From: Clostridia bacterium
GTDB lineage: Bacteria > Bacillota > Clostridia > Oscillospirales > CAG-382
NCBI GenBank assembly: GCA_017646185.1
Contig: JAGCNA010000034.1
Location: 1 to 6,583 of the forward strand
Length of the DNA: 6,583 nucleotides
Direction: 5' to 3'
Position numbers and translations under genes: made by a program. The notes under the pieces were generated by a model. It did no database searches. It was given only the letters and a program-made list of their open reading frames with translations, and had not been told where the DNA came from. Of this stretch, positions 1 to 6,583 are shown one piece after another; positions within the stretch are counted from its first letter, which is position 1; each line of letters opens with the position of its first letter.

Positions 1-2797
1 AGGGGTTTACCTCTGAAACGCCGGAAAAGGTTGCTACTACGGAAGAGCCAACCGAACCACGGGAACCTACAAGGTATCCCGTACGCTCGGAATTGAGCAC
101 AAGCTTTCTGGCAATAACGTAAAGCACGGAAAATCCGTTTTTGATAATGGAGGTAAGCTCTCTGTCCAGACGGTTTTTAACGATTTCGGGCACTTCACCC
201 TTATAGCCGTACCAATCCATTGCGGTCTGGTGGCAGGAACTTGTAAGCTCCTCCTCCGCTCCCTCGATTTCGGGGGTATAGGTTCCGTCGGGAATAGGTT
301 TAATAGAGCCGTCCACCATATCTGCGATTTTTTGGGGATTGTCTATAACTACTTCTTCCGCTCTGTCGCCCAGATAGGAAAATTCCTCCAGCATTTCTTC
401 GGTGGTGCGGAGATACAGTTTGCTTTCGTGCATAGCATCCTTGTATTTGAGCCCCACCTGCATTATCTGGCGGTAAATTTCATCGTCGGGTTCAATAAAA
501 TGGGAATCCCCCGTAGCGCAGACCGGCTTTTTCAATTTATCGCCGATACGGAGTATCTGCTTGTTTATCTCCTCCAGCCTGCCGTAATCCGTAAGGGTGC
601 CCTCGTCGATAAGGAAGGAGTTGTTGGCTTTGGGCATTATTTCAAGGTAATCGTAAAACTTTGCTATACGCTCAAGCTCGGAATTGGGCTTGCCGTCCAG
701 AATACCTCTGAACAATTCTCCCGCTTCGCAGGCAGAGCCGATAATAAGACCTTCGCGGTGAGCATCCAGCACGGTTTTGGGAATACGGGGATTGCGGTGG
801 TAATAATCCAGATAAGACTGGGATATGAGCTGGTACAGATTGCGAAGTCCCGCTAAATTTTTAACAAGTATGGTGATATGGTATGCGCGGAGCTTTTTGG
901 GATCGCTGTTTGCCGCCATTGCCATATTCATTTCTTCCACGTTTCTTATGCCCTGCTTGCGAAGTCTGTCTGCCATGCAGGAAAAGATTGCGCCCAGCAT
1001 TGCCGTATCGTCGGTGGCGCGGTGGTGGTTGAATTCGCCAAGGTTATAATAATTTCCGATAGAATCAAGAGTATGCTTGTTAAGATCGGAATTTATATAT
1101 CTGGAAAGAGGAAGCGTATCCAGATACGGATTTGTAAACTTTATCTTGTGTGTTTCGCAGGCTTTTCTTATAAAGCCGATATCAAAATTTGCATTGTGGG
1201 CAACCAGAATTCTGTCCCCTGCAAATTCAAGGAAAGCCTTTACCGCTTCCTTTACCTTGGGTGCGCCCTTTACCGTTTCTTCGGAAATTCCCGTAAGACG
1301 GGTAATGTTTTCGGGAATGGGCATTTCGGGGTCAACGTAGGTGCCGAAGGTATCTATTATCTCCCCGCCCTTGTAAAGGGATGCGCCGATTTCGGTTATA
1401 GCGCAATCCACGGGAGAAAGTCCCGTAGTTTCTATATCAAAAATTATAAACTCTGTTTCGTCAAAAACACATTCTTTGGGGTTTTTAACGCCGAAAACCG
1501 CACGGGCGGTATCGTCCACCAAATATCCCTCCATACCGTAAATAGGCTTTACATCGGGATATTTTTTGCGTGCTTTCATTATCATAGGGTATGCCTGCAC
1601 GTTGCCGTGGTCGGTTATCGCCACAGCGTTCCAGCCCCAGGCGGAGGCGGTAGCCATTACCGTTTCGGGGTCGGACAAAGCGTCGTTGGCAGACATGGAG
1701 GTGTGAAGATGCAGCTCCGTCCTCTTGCGGGGGTATTTATCCTTACGGCGCAGACGCTTTACCTTGTTTATTTTTTCTACACGGATGACCGTTTCTTTTT
1801 CGTAATCATCGTAGCTCGCCTTACCCTCTATTAAAAGCGCCGCACCGGGCTTGGGGGCGGAAAACTCCGTATCCTCCTTGTTTACGGAAAAACGGAGCAT
1901 AACGGAGGCTTCTCCGTCGGTTATATATGCTTTGTAATTGGTCTTGCTTCCGTCACGGGATTCTTTGTCCTCGATCTGGAACAGTTCGCCGCAGATGCAC
2001 ACGGGAATACGCTTGGAAAAGGTGCGTCCCTCTGCGTTTACCGTAGGCTCTATATGTATTTCACGTATGGGGAAAGGCTCTTTGCGGATAAGCTCTTTAA
2101 AAACGGGGGTGCGTTCCGAAAGGTCGAAATGCATATTTCCGATCTGAGTACCGCCGATATCGTATTTATCCTCGGTATCTTCGACGGTTTTAAAAAAGCT
2201 GTCCTTGGTTTCCACTTCCTTGGGAGCACGGCTTTTTTCGTACTGAGCATAATCTTCCTTTGCCTGCTGCTCCAACGCCTTTGTATCAAAAACGGGAACG
2301 TAATCGTAATTACCGTCTTCTTCAAAATTAAAGGTTATATTCTGTCCGAACTGGGCAAAAACACATTCGGAAAAGAATTTACCTGCCCCTGCCATATCCA
2401 TTAAAGCAGAGGATATGCCCTTGCGCAATTTTACCGTAACGGTGGCTTTTTCTCTGTCGTAAACGTAATCGTATTTATCAAGTCCGCCTCTGCCCAAGGC
2501 GATATTTGCTCTGTATGCGTAAAGCTTTACCAATTCCGGCATATAGTCGGTGGCAAAGGTGCATCCTTCGTAAACGGGGAGCGCCAAGCAATAATTAAGG
2601 CGCAACGCCGCAGAAACGGTGTTTTCTATTTCGAACAGCTTGTCTGCGGGAACGGGCATAGGAAAATAAAGCTCCATTTTAAGACCGTTACCTGCCCGAT
2701 CCACCTGCAGCTTATAATCCGTAGCATTTTTAAGCAGTGTTTTTTGCTCTTCGGTAAATTCTACCTTGGCAAACTGCTTGTAAAACCGTTCATTCAT
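1..2797 (-). CDS. polC: PolC-type DNA polymerase III alpha subunit, N-terminal 932 codons (3' end outside window)
   Basis: This is the replicative polymerase of low-GC Gram-positive bacteria. It synthesises and proofreads DNA at the fork with the beta clamp. Reading from ATG at 2797 the frame stays open to base 1. I see, in order: an N-terminal domain (about 1-165), a charged linker, an OB-fold region (about 243-352, starting EPFPIREIHIEP), and PHP part one with HLHT (H363, H365), TDH (D396, H397) and E423. A DEDD 3'-5' exonuclease is inserted next, with FDIETTG (D454, E456), AHNANFD (D539) and HHRATDD (D597). PHP then resumes (H640, C690, D764, H766), followed by the palm-entry motif GSRGSVGSS (911-919). 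The inserted exonuclease separates PolC from DnaE. Full PolC is near 1,400-1,450 residues, so roughly 500 residues (catalytic palm, fingers, C-terminus) lie beyond the left edge. The start overlaps ispG by 8 bases, which suggests coupled translation. No frameshift is visible. Confidence 0.97.
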   Translation of the reverse strand, partial: MNERFYKQFAKVEFTEEQKTLLKNATDYKLQVDRAGNGLKMELYFPMPVPADKLFEIENTVSAALRLNYCLALPVYEGCTFATDYMPELVKLYAYRANIALGRGGLDKYDYVYDREKATVTVKLRKGISSALMDMAGAGKFFSECVFAQFGQNITFNFEEDGNYDYVPVFDTKALEQQAKEDYAQYEKSRAPKEVETKDSFFKTVEDTEDKYDIGGTQIGNMHFDLSERTPVFKELIRKEPFPIREIHIEPTVNAEGRTFSKRIPVCICGELFQIEDKESRDGSKTNYKAYITDGEASVMLRFSVNKEDTEFSAPKPGAALLIEGKASYDDYEKETVIRVEKINKVKRLRRKDKYPRKRTELHLHTSMSANDALSDPETVMATASAWGWNAVAITDHGNVQAYPMIMKARKKYPDVKPIYGMEGYLVDDTARAVFGVKNPKECVFDETEFIIFDIETTGLSPVDCAITEIGASLYKGGEIIDTFGTYVDPEMPIPENITRLTGISEETVKGAPKVKEAVKAFLEFAGDRILVAHNANFDIGFIRKACETHKIKFTNPYLDTLPLSRYINSDLNKHTLDSIGNYYNLGEFNHHRATDDTAMLGAIFSCMADRLRKQGIRNVEEMNMAMAANSDPKKLRAYHITILVKNLAGLRNLYQLISQSYLDYYHRNPRIPKTVLDAHREGLIIGSACEAGELFRGILDGKPNSELERIAKFYDYLEIMPKANNSFLIDEGTLTDYGRLEEINKQILRIGDKLKKPVCATGDSHFIEPDDEIYRQIMQVGLKYKDAMHESKLYLRTTEEMLEEFSYLGDRAEEVVIDNPQKIADMVDGSIKPIPDGTYTPEIEGAEEELTSSCHQTAMDWYGYKGEVPEIVKNRLDRELTSIIKNGFSVLYVIARKLVLNSERTGYLVGSRGSVGSSVVATFSGVSEVNP

Positions 2798-3857
2798 TGA
2801 TAATCCTCATTATCTCTTGCTTTAATGTGTTTTCTATTTCTTCTTCTTTTATCTTGCCGATAATCTCTCCCTTGCGGAAAAGCACCGCTTCGCCTATACC
2901 TCCCGCAATACCCAGATCTGCTTCCTTTGCTTCGCCGGGGCCGTTTACCACACAGCCCATTACCGCAACGGTAAGGTATTTTTGAGTCTGTATTCCCTCG
3001 CACAGCTTTTCAACACGGGCGGCAAGGGGGATAAGATCTATTTTCGTTCTTCCGCAAGTGGGGCAGGAAACTACGTTTATACCGCTTTCCATACCCATTA
3101 CTCTTAAAATTCTGTGTCCCGCATACACCTCTTTTACGGGGGAAGCGGTTAAGGATACTCTTAACGTATCCCCTATTCCCTTTGCTAAAAGTGCGCCGAT
3201 ACCGATAGCGTTTCGTATAGTGCCGTTTTCCACACCGCCCGCTTCCGTAACGCCCAGATGCAAAGGATAATCACAGGCGGACGCAATAATCTCGTTTGCG
3301 CAAATCATCTTGGAAACGTTTGAGCTTTTTACCGAAAGGACTATATTTGAAAAATCGTATTTTTCCAAAAGGCGGGCGTTGTTCAAAGCGGATTCCGCAA
3401 TCGCCTCCGCCGTGGGGCCGCCGTATTTGATCAGCATATCCTTTTCAAGACTGCCTCCGTTAATGCCGATACGTATGGGTATGTTCTTTTGATTGCATAT
3501 ACGGGCAACGGCTTTTACGTTTTCCTCTGCGCCGATATTGCCGGGGTTTATGCGTATCTTGTCTATTCCCGCTTCTGCCGCCTCTATTGCAAGGCGGTAA
3601 TCAAAGTGGATATCCGCAACCAGAGGCATATCCGTAACCGCTTTATACAAAGGGATGGCACGTACAGCATCCATGCTGTTAACCGCAAAGCGCAGGATAT
3701 GACACCCTGCGGATTTAAGCTCTTTTATTTGTTTTATTACCTTTTCGGTATCTGCCGTGTCGATATTGGACATAGACTGCACGGCTATGGGGTTTCCTCC
3801 GCCGATAGTAAGGGAACCTACCTTAACGGGGCGGGAAATACGTTTTGTTTGTTTCAT
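2790..3857 (-). CDS. ispG: 4-hydroxy-3-methylbut-2-en-1-yl diphosphate synthase (IspG/GcpE)
   Basis: IspG reductively opens methylerythritol cyclodiphosphate to HMBPP, the penultimate step of the MEP isoprenoid pathway. It is a cytoplasmic 4Fe-4S enzyme that needs flavodoxin or ferredoxin. The 355-residue protein is the short bacterial two-domain form. Its TIM-barrel part carries AVQSMSNIDT (25-34), VADIHFDYR (80-88), RINPGNIG (102-109), IPIRIGINGGSLEKD (126-140) and HLGVTEAGG (200-208). The C-terminal domain has the cluster ligands C265 and C268 (SCPTCGRT), C302 (MGCVVNGPGEA) and E309. ATG overlaps the asparaginase stop as ATGA. Only a weak purine run (AAAAGAAAA) precedes it, with no GG core, so translation probably depends on re-initiation after the upstream gene. 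The 3' end overlaps polC by 8 bases. Two usually conserved stretches differ from the norm (QSMSNID, and N60 where P is usual), but the catalytic and cluster residues are intact. Confidence 0.97.
   Translation of the reverse strand: MKQTKRISRPVKVGSLTIGGGNPIAVQSMSNIDTADTEKVIKQIKELKSAGCHILRFAVNSMDAVRAIPLYKAVTDMPLVADIHFDYRLAIEAAEAGIDKIRINPGNIGAEENVKAVARICNQKNIPIRIGINGGSLEKDMLIKYGGPTAEAIAESALNNARLLEKYDFSNIVLSVKSSNVSKMICANEIIASACDYPLHLGVTEAGGVENGTIRNAIGIGALLAKGIGDTLRVSLTASPVKEVYAGHRILRVMGMESGINVVSCPTCGRTKIDLIPLAARVEKLCEGIQTQKYLTVAVMGCVVNGPGEAKEADLGIAGGIGEAVLFRKGEIIGKIKEEEIENTLKQEIMRIINE
2805..2808 (-). promoter_or_regulatory. Ribosome binding site for polC (GAGG)
   Basis: GAGG on the minus strand lies 7 bases before the ATG at 2797, inside the last codons of ispG. 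It supports this ATG over the other ATG 4 bases downstream, which is in a different frame and meets a stop within about ten codons. A ribosome finishing ispG at the TGA (2792-2790) is already over the polC start. Confidence 0.7.
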
Positions 3858-4846
3858 ATTTTCTTTTCGTAAATATCAAAATTTCTGGGAGTGTAAAATT
3901 CCCTGATAATATCTTCTCTTTTTGTGAACCTTGCAAGTATCCACATGAGCTTTGCCAAAGCGGATTCGTGGGTCATATCATAAGCTTCCAAAAGCCCCAG
4001 ATCCTCTTTTATCTGCTTGCCTACAAGGTATACCGCCATATCGCTTCCCTCGTTAAGCACCTGAGTGGTGATAACCACGGTAACTCCTTTTTGCACCGCT
4101 TCCCGTATTGCCGTTTCAAAACCGCCCTCTGCGGGAATACCGCCCACGCCGTAGGTTTCGATAATAACCGCATCGCTGTTTTCCAGCATATATCTTAAGG
4201 CGCCGCTATCCATAGAAGGTGCCAGCGCACAGACGGACACACGGGTATTGAGAAAACCAAAAAACTCTTTTTCTCTTTTTTCCTGCTTTATGTAGTGGCG
4301 TACCTGCCCTTCGGAAACGTAGGCAACCTCCGGATAATTTATAGAGGAAAAGGCGTTATAGCTTTTTGAGCGTGTCTTTTTTGCACGGGTACCCAAGATA
4401 ACCTTGCCGTCAAAGACGATATGTACTCCCGAAGCGTCATCTTCAGAAGCGTACACAAAGCTATCGTAAAGATTGACACGGGCATCTGTGTTTTCCATAT
4501 CCACCGGCTTTTGCGCACCCGTTATAACAACGGGCTTGGGGGAGGAAAGCAAAAGATATGACAATGCGGCGGCGGTATACGCCATGGTATCCGTGCCGTG
4601 GGTTATAACGAATCCATCGTATTTTTCGTAATTTTCCGCAACCGCTTTTGCTATTCCCAGCCAATGATGGGGGCGGATATCCGTGGAATCCACGTTATAA
4701 AGCTGCAGAGTATCTGCGTGACAGACGCTTTTTACGTCGGGCACGTATTTTAGCAGCTCATCGCTTCCCATAAGAGGCTTTAAGCCCTGAGGTGTTCTGC
4801 GGCAGGCAATAGTACCGCCGGTGGCGATCATAAGAATTTTCTTCAT
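3854..4846 (-). CDS. ansA: Type I (cytoplasmic, AnsA-like) L-asparaginase
   Basis: The enzyme hydrolyses L-asparagine to aspartate and ammonia. The 330-residue length fits the bacterial asparaginase family (E. coli AnsA is 338). The first active-site motif, ATGGTIA (8-14, nucleophile T12), sits at the very N-terminus with no signal peptide, which points to the cytoplasmic type. Other matching motifs are VDSTDIRP (substrate-binding S54), ITHGTDTM (81-88, with T85 and D86 of the second triad) and the TRAKKTRSKSYNAF stretch, where K157 aligns with the catalytic lysine. The C-terminal half has the family segments ETYGVGGIPA and TTQVLNEGSD. The gene starts 13 bases after rseP and ends overlapping ispG by 4 bases, so it belongs to the operon. 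An asparaginase is not a usual member of this cluster. Glutaminase side activity or a GatD-like role cannot be excluded from sequence, but no GatE-like gene is present here. Confidence 0.93.
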   Translation of the reverse strand: MKKILMIATGGTIACRRTPQGLKPLMGSDELLKYVPDVKSVCHADTLQLYNVDSTDIRPHHWLGIAKAVAENYEKYDGFVITHGTDTMAYTAAALSYLLLSSPKPVVITGAQKPVDMENTDARVNLYDSFVYASEDDASGVHIVFDGKVILGTRAKKTRSKSYNAFSSINYPEVAYVSEGQVRHYIKQEKREKEFFGFLNTRVSVCALAPSMDSGALRYMLENSDAVIIETYGVGGIPAEGGFETAIREAVQKGVTVVITTQVLNEGSDMAVYLVGKQIKEDLGLLEAYDMTHESALAKLMWILARFTKREDIIREFYTPRNFDIYEKKI

Positions 4847-4852
4847 AAAAAA

Positions 4853-4857
4853 CCTTT
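4853..4857 (-). promoter_or_regulatory. Ribosome binding site for the asparaginase gene (AAAGG)
   Basis: AAAGG is followed by a run of six T and then ATG at 4846. It occupies most of the only true intergenic gap in the window (4847-4859). It gives this gene its own initiation signal, unlike ispG, which has no clear one. Confidence 0.6.
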
Positions 4858-4859
4858 AT

Positions 4860-5957
4860 TTAAAAAAGCTTTACTATATCTTTAAAGGTAATAAGCACCG
4901 TAAGCAACAGCAGCAGACCCATGCTTACGGAAATAGCAATGGTAACCGCCTTTTGGGGAAGTCTTCTGCCGATAATTCCCTCGATAGCGTATATCAGGAA
5001 CCTGCCTCCGTCCAAAGCGGGAAGGGGAATAAGGTTGAATATACCGAGAGAAATAGAGATAAGCACCATAAAATTAAGCAGGTCTTCGATAATCATTCCG
5101 ATACTCTCTCCCGTGGAGATGACCTCGCTCATAGCATCGCCCATACCCACGACACCGGAAACACCGGAAATACCGTATCTGCCTGAAACGGTATCAATAA
5201 TTCCCTGCACGGTGGTGCGGATGGAAGAAATGGGCTGCCAGAATGCTTCGTAGCACACGTTTGCAAAGGTTTTGTCCTTGCGGTAAACGATAAAGTCCAT
5301 AGAGCCGTATTTTACTCCGTCCATTTCATTTACGGGGAAGCAAACGCCCTTCAGCTCAACCTCTTTGCCGTCACGTTCCACCACAAGGTCCACGGGCTCG
5401 TTGCCCATGGTGGTGAGATAATACGCCATATCGTAATAAACACGTATGTTTTTGCCGTTTATTTTGAGTATGGTATCCCCTGCCCGCAAGTCGTATTCGC
5501 CGCTTACGTTAACGGGAAGGCCTCTGTCTTCGCTCATCTGCTCATCCACAAGAGCCGCCACGGTGGTGGAACCGATAACATCTGCGGAAAAGACGAGTCC
5601 TGTCATAAGCAAAACGCTTAAAAGGATGTTCATAACGGGGCCCGCAAGGACGATAAGCATTTTTTGCCAAGTCTTTTTATCGTTTATGCTGGGCTTGCCT
5701 CTGTGCTCTTCGGGGATATCCGCTTCGTCATCCTCGCCGATCATACTTACAAAACCGCCGATGGGAAGCAGACGCAGGGTGAAATCGTTATATTTTCCCT
5801 TTTTCTTAAAGATAACGGGGCCCATTCCCACGGAAAATTCCATAATACCCACGCCGCAGGCACGGGCGGCAAGGTAATGTCCCCCTTCGTGGACTATAAC
5901 CAGTATACCCAGCATAAGCAGGGTAACTGCGATGGTAACCAGTGTGTTCAAGATCAA
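4860..5957 (-). CDS. rseP: RIP metalloprotease, site-2 protease family (RseP/RasP)
   Basis: This is an intramembrane zinc protease. Relatives cut anti-sigma factors (RsiW in Bacillus) and leftover signal peptides within the membrane. The 365 residues show a first transmembrane helix (about 3-25) carrying HEGGH (H23, E24, H27), the zinc and catalytic site. A conserved loop, IGGFVSMIGEDDE (66-78), follows, then a second helix with LAGPVMNILL (104-113). A PDZ domain spans about 128-205, including LRAGDTILKINGKNI (157-171). A third helix ends in the second zinc motif, NLIPLPALDGGR (308-319, D316), and a last hydrophobic helix covers 337-357. One PDZ domain and this length fit Gram-positive RasP. 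The start is TTG, overlapping the dxr stop as TTGA and preceded by GGAGG. A second in-frame TTG two codons later is an alternative start. The final 13-base gap leads into the asparaginase gene. Confidence 0.96.
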   Translation of the reverse strand: MILNTLVTIAVTLLMLGILVIVHEGGHYLAARACGVGIMEFSVGMGPVIFKKKGKYNDFTLRLLPIGGFVSMIGEDDEADIPEEHRGKPSINDKKTWQKMLIVLAGPVMNILLSVLLMTGLVFSADVIGSTTVAALVDEQMSEDRGLPVNVSGEYDLRAGDTILKINGKNIRVYYDMAYYLTTMGNEPVDLVVERDGKEVELKGVCFPVNEMDGVKYGSMDFIVYRKDKTFANVCYEAFWQPISSIRTTVQGIIDTVSGRYGISGVSGVVGMGDAMSEVISTGESIGMIIEDLLNFMVLISISLGIFNLIPLPALDGGRFLIYAIEGIIGRRLPQKAVTIAISVSMGLLLLLTVLITFKDIVKLF

Positions 5958-6583
5958 TATTCCTCCGCGACCGCGTTTCTTGCCGCGCGGTCTGTTTCAA
6001 AAATATCTTCCACAGTGGGGTTTTTAATAAAGGACGCCTTTTGGTATGCCTTTTCCACCACGCGGAAAATTTGTGTAAAGCCGATTTTCCCTTGCAAAAA
6101 TGCCTCTACCGCCGCTTCGTTTGCGCCGTTTACCGCCGCGGGAAGGTTGCCGCCCCGGGTTATGGCTTCTCTGCAAAGAGGCAGGAGAGTAAATGTATCT
6201 TCATCGGGCAATGCAAAGGTGAGGGTGGAAAGGGATGCGAAATCCAGCTCCTTTGCAAGTCCCTCTTTTCTTTCGGGGTAAGTAAGGGCGTACTGAATGC
6301 AGGTGCGCATATCGGGGGCGCCGCATTGTGCCAGCACCGCGTTATCCTCGTACTGAACCATAGAATGTACTATGGACTGGCGGTGGACAAGCACCTGAAT
6401 TTTATCCGGCGTTACGTCAAAAAGCTGTACCGCTTCAATAAGCTCAAGACCCTTGTTCATAAGGGTTGCGGAATCTATGGTTATTTTTTTGCCCATATTC
6501 CAAGTGGGGTGCGCCAAAGCATCCGCGGGAGTAACTTTATCCAGTCTTTCCTTGCTCCAGCCGTAAAAGGGCCCGCCTGAAGC
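5954..6583 (-). CDS. dxr: 1-deoxy-D-xylulose 5-phosphate reductoisomerase, C-terminal 209 residues (5' end outside window)
   Basis: DXR (IspC) rearranges and reduces DXP to MEP with NADPH and a divalent metal. It is the first committed MEP-pathway step and acts in the cytosol. The visible part starts at ASGGPF and runs to the TGA at 5956-5954. Active-site residues align without gaps to E. coli DXR numbering: S186 (ASGGPF), H209 and W212 of the flexible loop (HPTWNMG), then S222, N227, K228 and metal ligand E231 in SATLMNKGLE. The downstream segments HRQSIVHSMV and PDMRTCIQYALTYPER, and the C-terminal helical domain with NGANEAAVEAFL, are typical. By that alignment about 184 residues (the NADPH-binding Rossmann domain and the first metal ligands) lie beyond the right edge. 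An internal TTG at 6517 could mimic a start, but the family sequence continues upstream of it. The stop overlaps the rseP start, and ispG, a later enzyme of the same pathway, lies two genes downstream. Confidence 0.97.
   Translation of the reverse strand, partial: ASGGPFYGWSKERLDKVTPADALAHPTWNMGKKITIDSATLMNKGLELIEAVQLFDVTPDKIQVLVHRQSIVHSMVQYEDNAVLAQCGAPDMRTCIQYALTYPERKEGLAKELDFASLSTLTFALPDEDTFTLLPLCREAITRGGNLPAAVNGANEAAVEAFLQGKIGFTQIFRVVEKAYQKASFIKNPTVEDIFETDRAARNAVAEEY
5962..5966 (-). promoter_or_regulatory. Ribosome binding site for rseP (GGAGG) and its TTG start
   Basis: GGAGG lies within the last codons of dxr, 4 bases before TTG at 5957 and 10 bases before a second in-frame TTG at 5951. 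There is no in-frame ATG in this short N-terminus before the HEGGH helix, so a TTG start is needed. The first TTG gives the 4-base TTGA overlap. The second has the wider spacing. The difference is two residues. Confidence 0.6.

Larger units (their letters stand above)
1..6583 (-). other. Single polycistronic unit dxr - rseP - asparaginase - ispG - polC
   Basis: All five genes share one strand and join by overlaps of 4, 4 and 8 bases and one gap of 13 bases. The gap is too small for a promoter or a hairpin terminator. Co-transcription is inferred from this layout; both the promoter and the transcript end lie outside the window. An internal promoter inside a coding region cannot be ruled out. 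Confidence 0.8.

Noticed and set aside
230..856. 208-codon open frame on the plus strand
   Set aside because: Antisense to the second half of the PolC PHP domain. No family motif and no convincing upstream binding site.
878..1834. 318-codon open frame on the plus strand
   Set aside because: It is antisense to the PolC exonuclease and PHP region, whose minus-strand reading matches family motifs throughout. The plus-strand protein is rich in Cys, His, Tyr and Phe, has no recognisable domain, and is a by-product of codon choice in polC.
2050..2325. 91-codon minus-strand open frame inside polC
   Set aside because: Alternative frame within the linker and OB region of polC. The polC frame is continuous here, so this is not evidence of a frameshift or a nested gene.
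1..2797. DnaE-type polymerase III alpha subunit
   Set aside because: The OB region precedes the PHP domain and a DEDD exonuclease is inserted within PHP. That is the PolC layout; DnaE starts with PHP and lacks the inserted exonuclease.
4847..4859. Possible promoter or terminator between rseP and the asparaginase gene
   Set aside because: The gap is only 13 bases, is AT-rich and mostly taken by a ribosome binding site. There is no room for a -35/-10 pair or a stem-loop, and the T run follows no hairpin that I can see.
5954..6517. Starting dxr at the internal TTG near 6517
   Set aside because: The reading frame upstream encodes the conserved ASGGPF substrate-binding segment and continues off the window, so the gene is edge-truncated, not short.
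5664..6580. Two overlapping plus-strand open frames of about 205 and 212 codons
   Set aside because: Antisense to rseP and dxr, both confirmed by active-site motifs. They overlap each other in different frames and have no domain-like content.
1..6583. A previously undescribed defence, mobile or regulatory system
   Set aside because: All but 13 bases are accounted for by five genes of known families. I saw no repeats, inverted ends, RNA genes or unexplained structured regions.

Overview
This window is fully coding apart from 13 bases, and every gene lies on the minus strand. Transcription therefore runs from the right end towards the left end. In that order the genes are: the 3' part of dxr (MEP-pathway reductoisomerase), rseP/rasP (site-2 membrane protease), a cytoplasmic type I L-asparaginase, ispG (4Fe-4S MEP-pathway enzyme), and the first 932 codons of polC (Gram-positive replicative DNA polymerase III). 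dxr and polC are cut only by the window edges.

PolC is a hallmark of Firmicutes (Bacillota) and a few relatives. The order dxr - rseP - ispG - polC is the arrangement known from many Clostridia, usually downstream of frr, uppS and cdsA. Base composition is mixed, near half G+C by eye, and not the very AT-rich DNA of Clostridium sensu stricto. I infer an anaerobic clostridial bacterium, perhaps a gut lineage. The sequence alone does not settle the family.

The junctions are very tight: TTGA (4-base overlap) for dxr/rseP, a 13-base gap for rseP/asparaginase, ATGA (4-base overlap) for asparaginase/ispG, and an 8-base overlap for ispG/polC. No promoter, terminator or RNA gene is visible between genes. 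The set looks like one polycistronic unit with translational coupling. It joins isoprenoid precursor synthesis (dxr, ispG), membrane proteolysis (rseP) and chromosome replication (polC). The asparaginase is the one member with no obvious place in that theme, and it is the main point of interest.

I found no mobile element, CRISPR array, repeat or clearly novel system. Many long open frames exist on the plus strand and in the other minus frames, but all are shadows of the five genes. The remaining observations are modest: residue variants in IspG and RseP, a complete PHP metal-ligand set in PolC, and an unusual TTG start.
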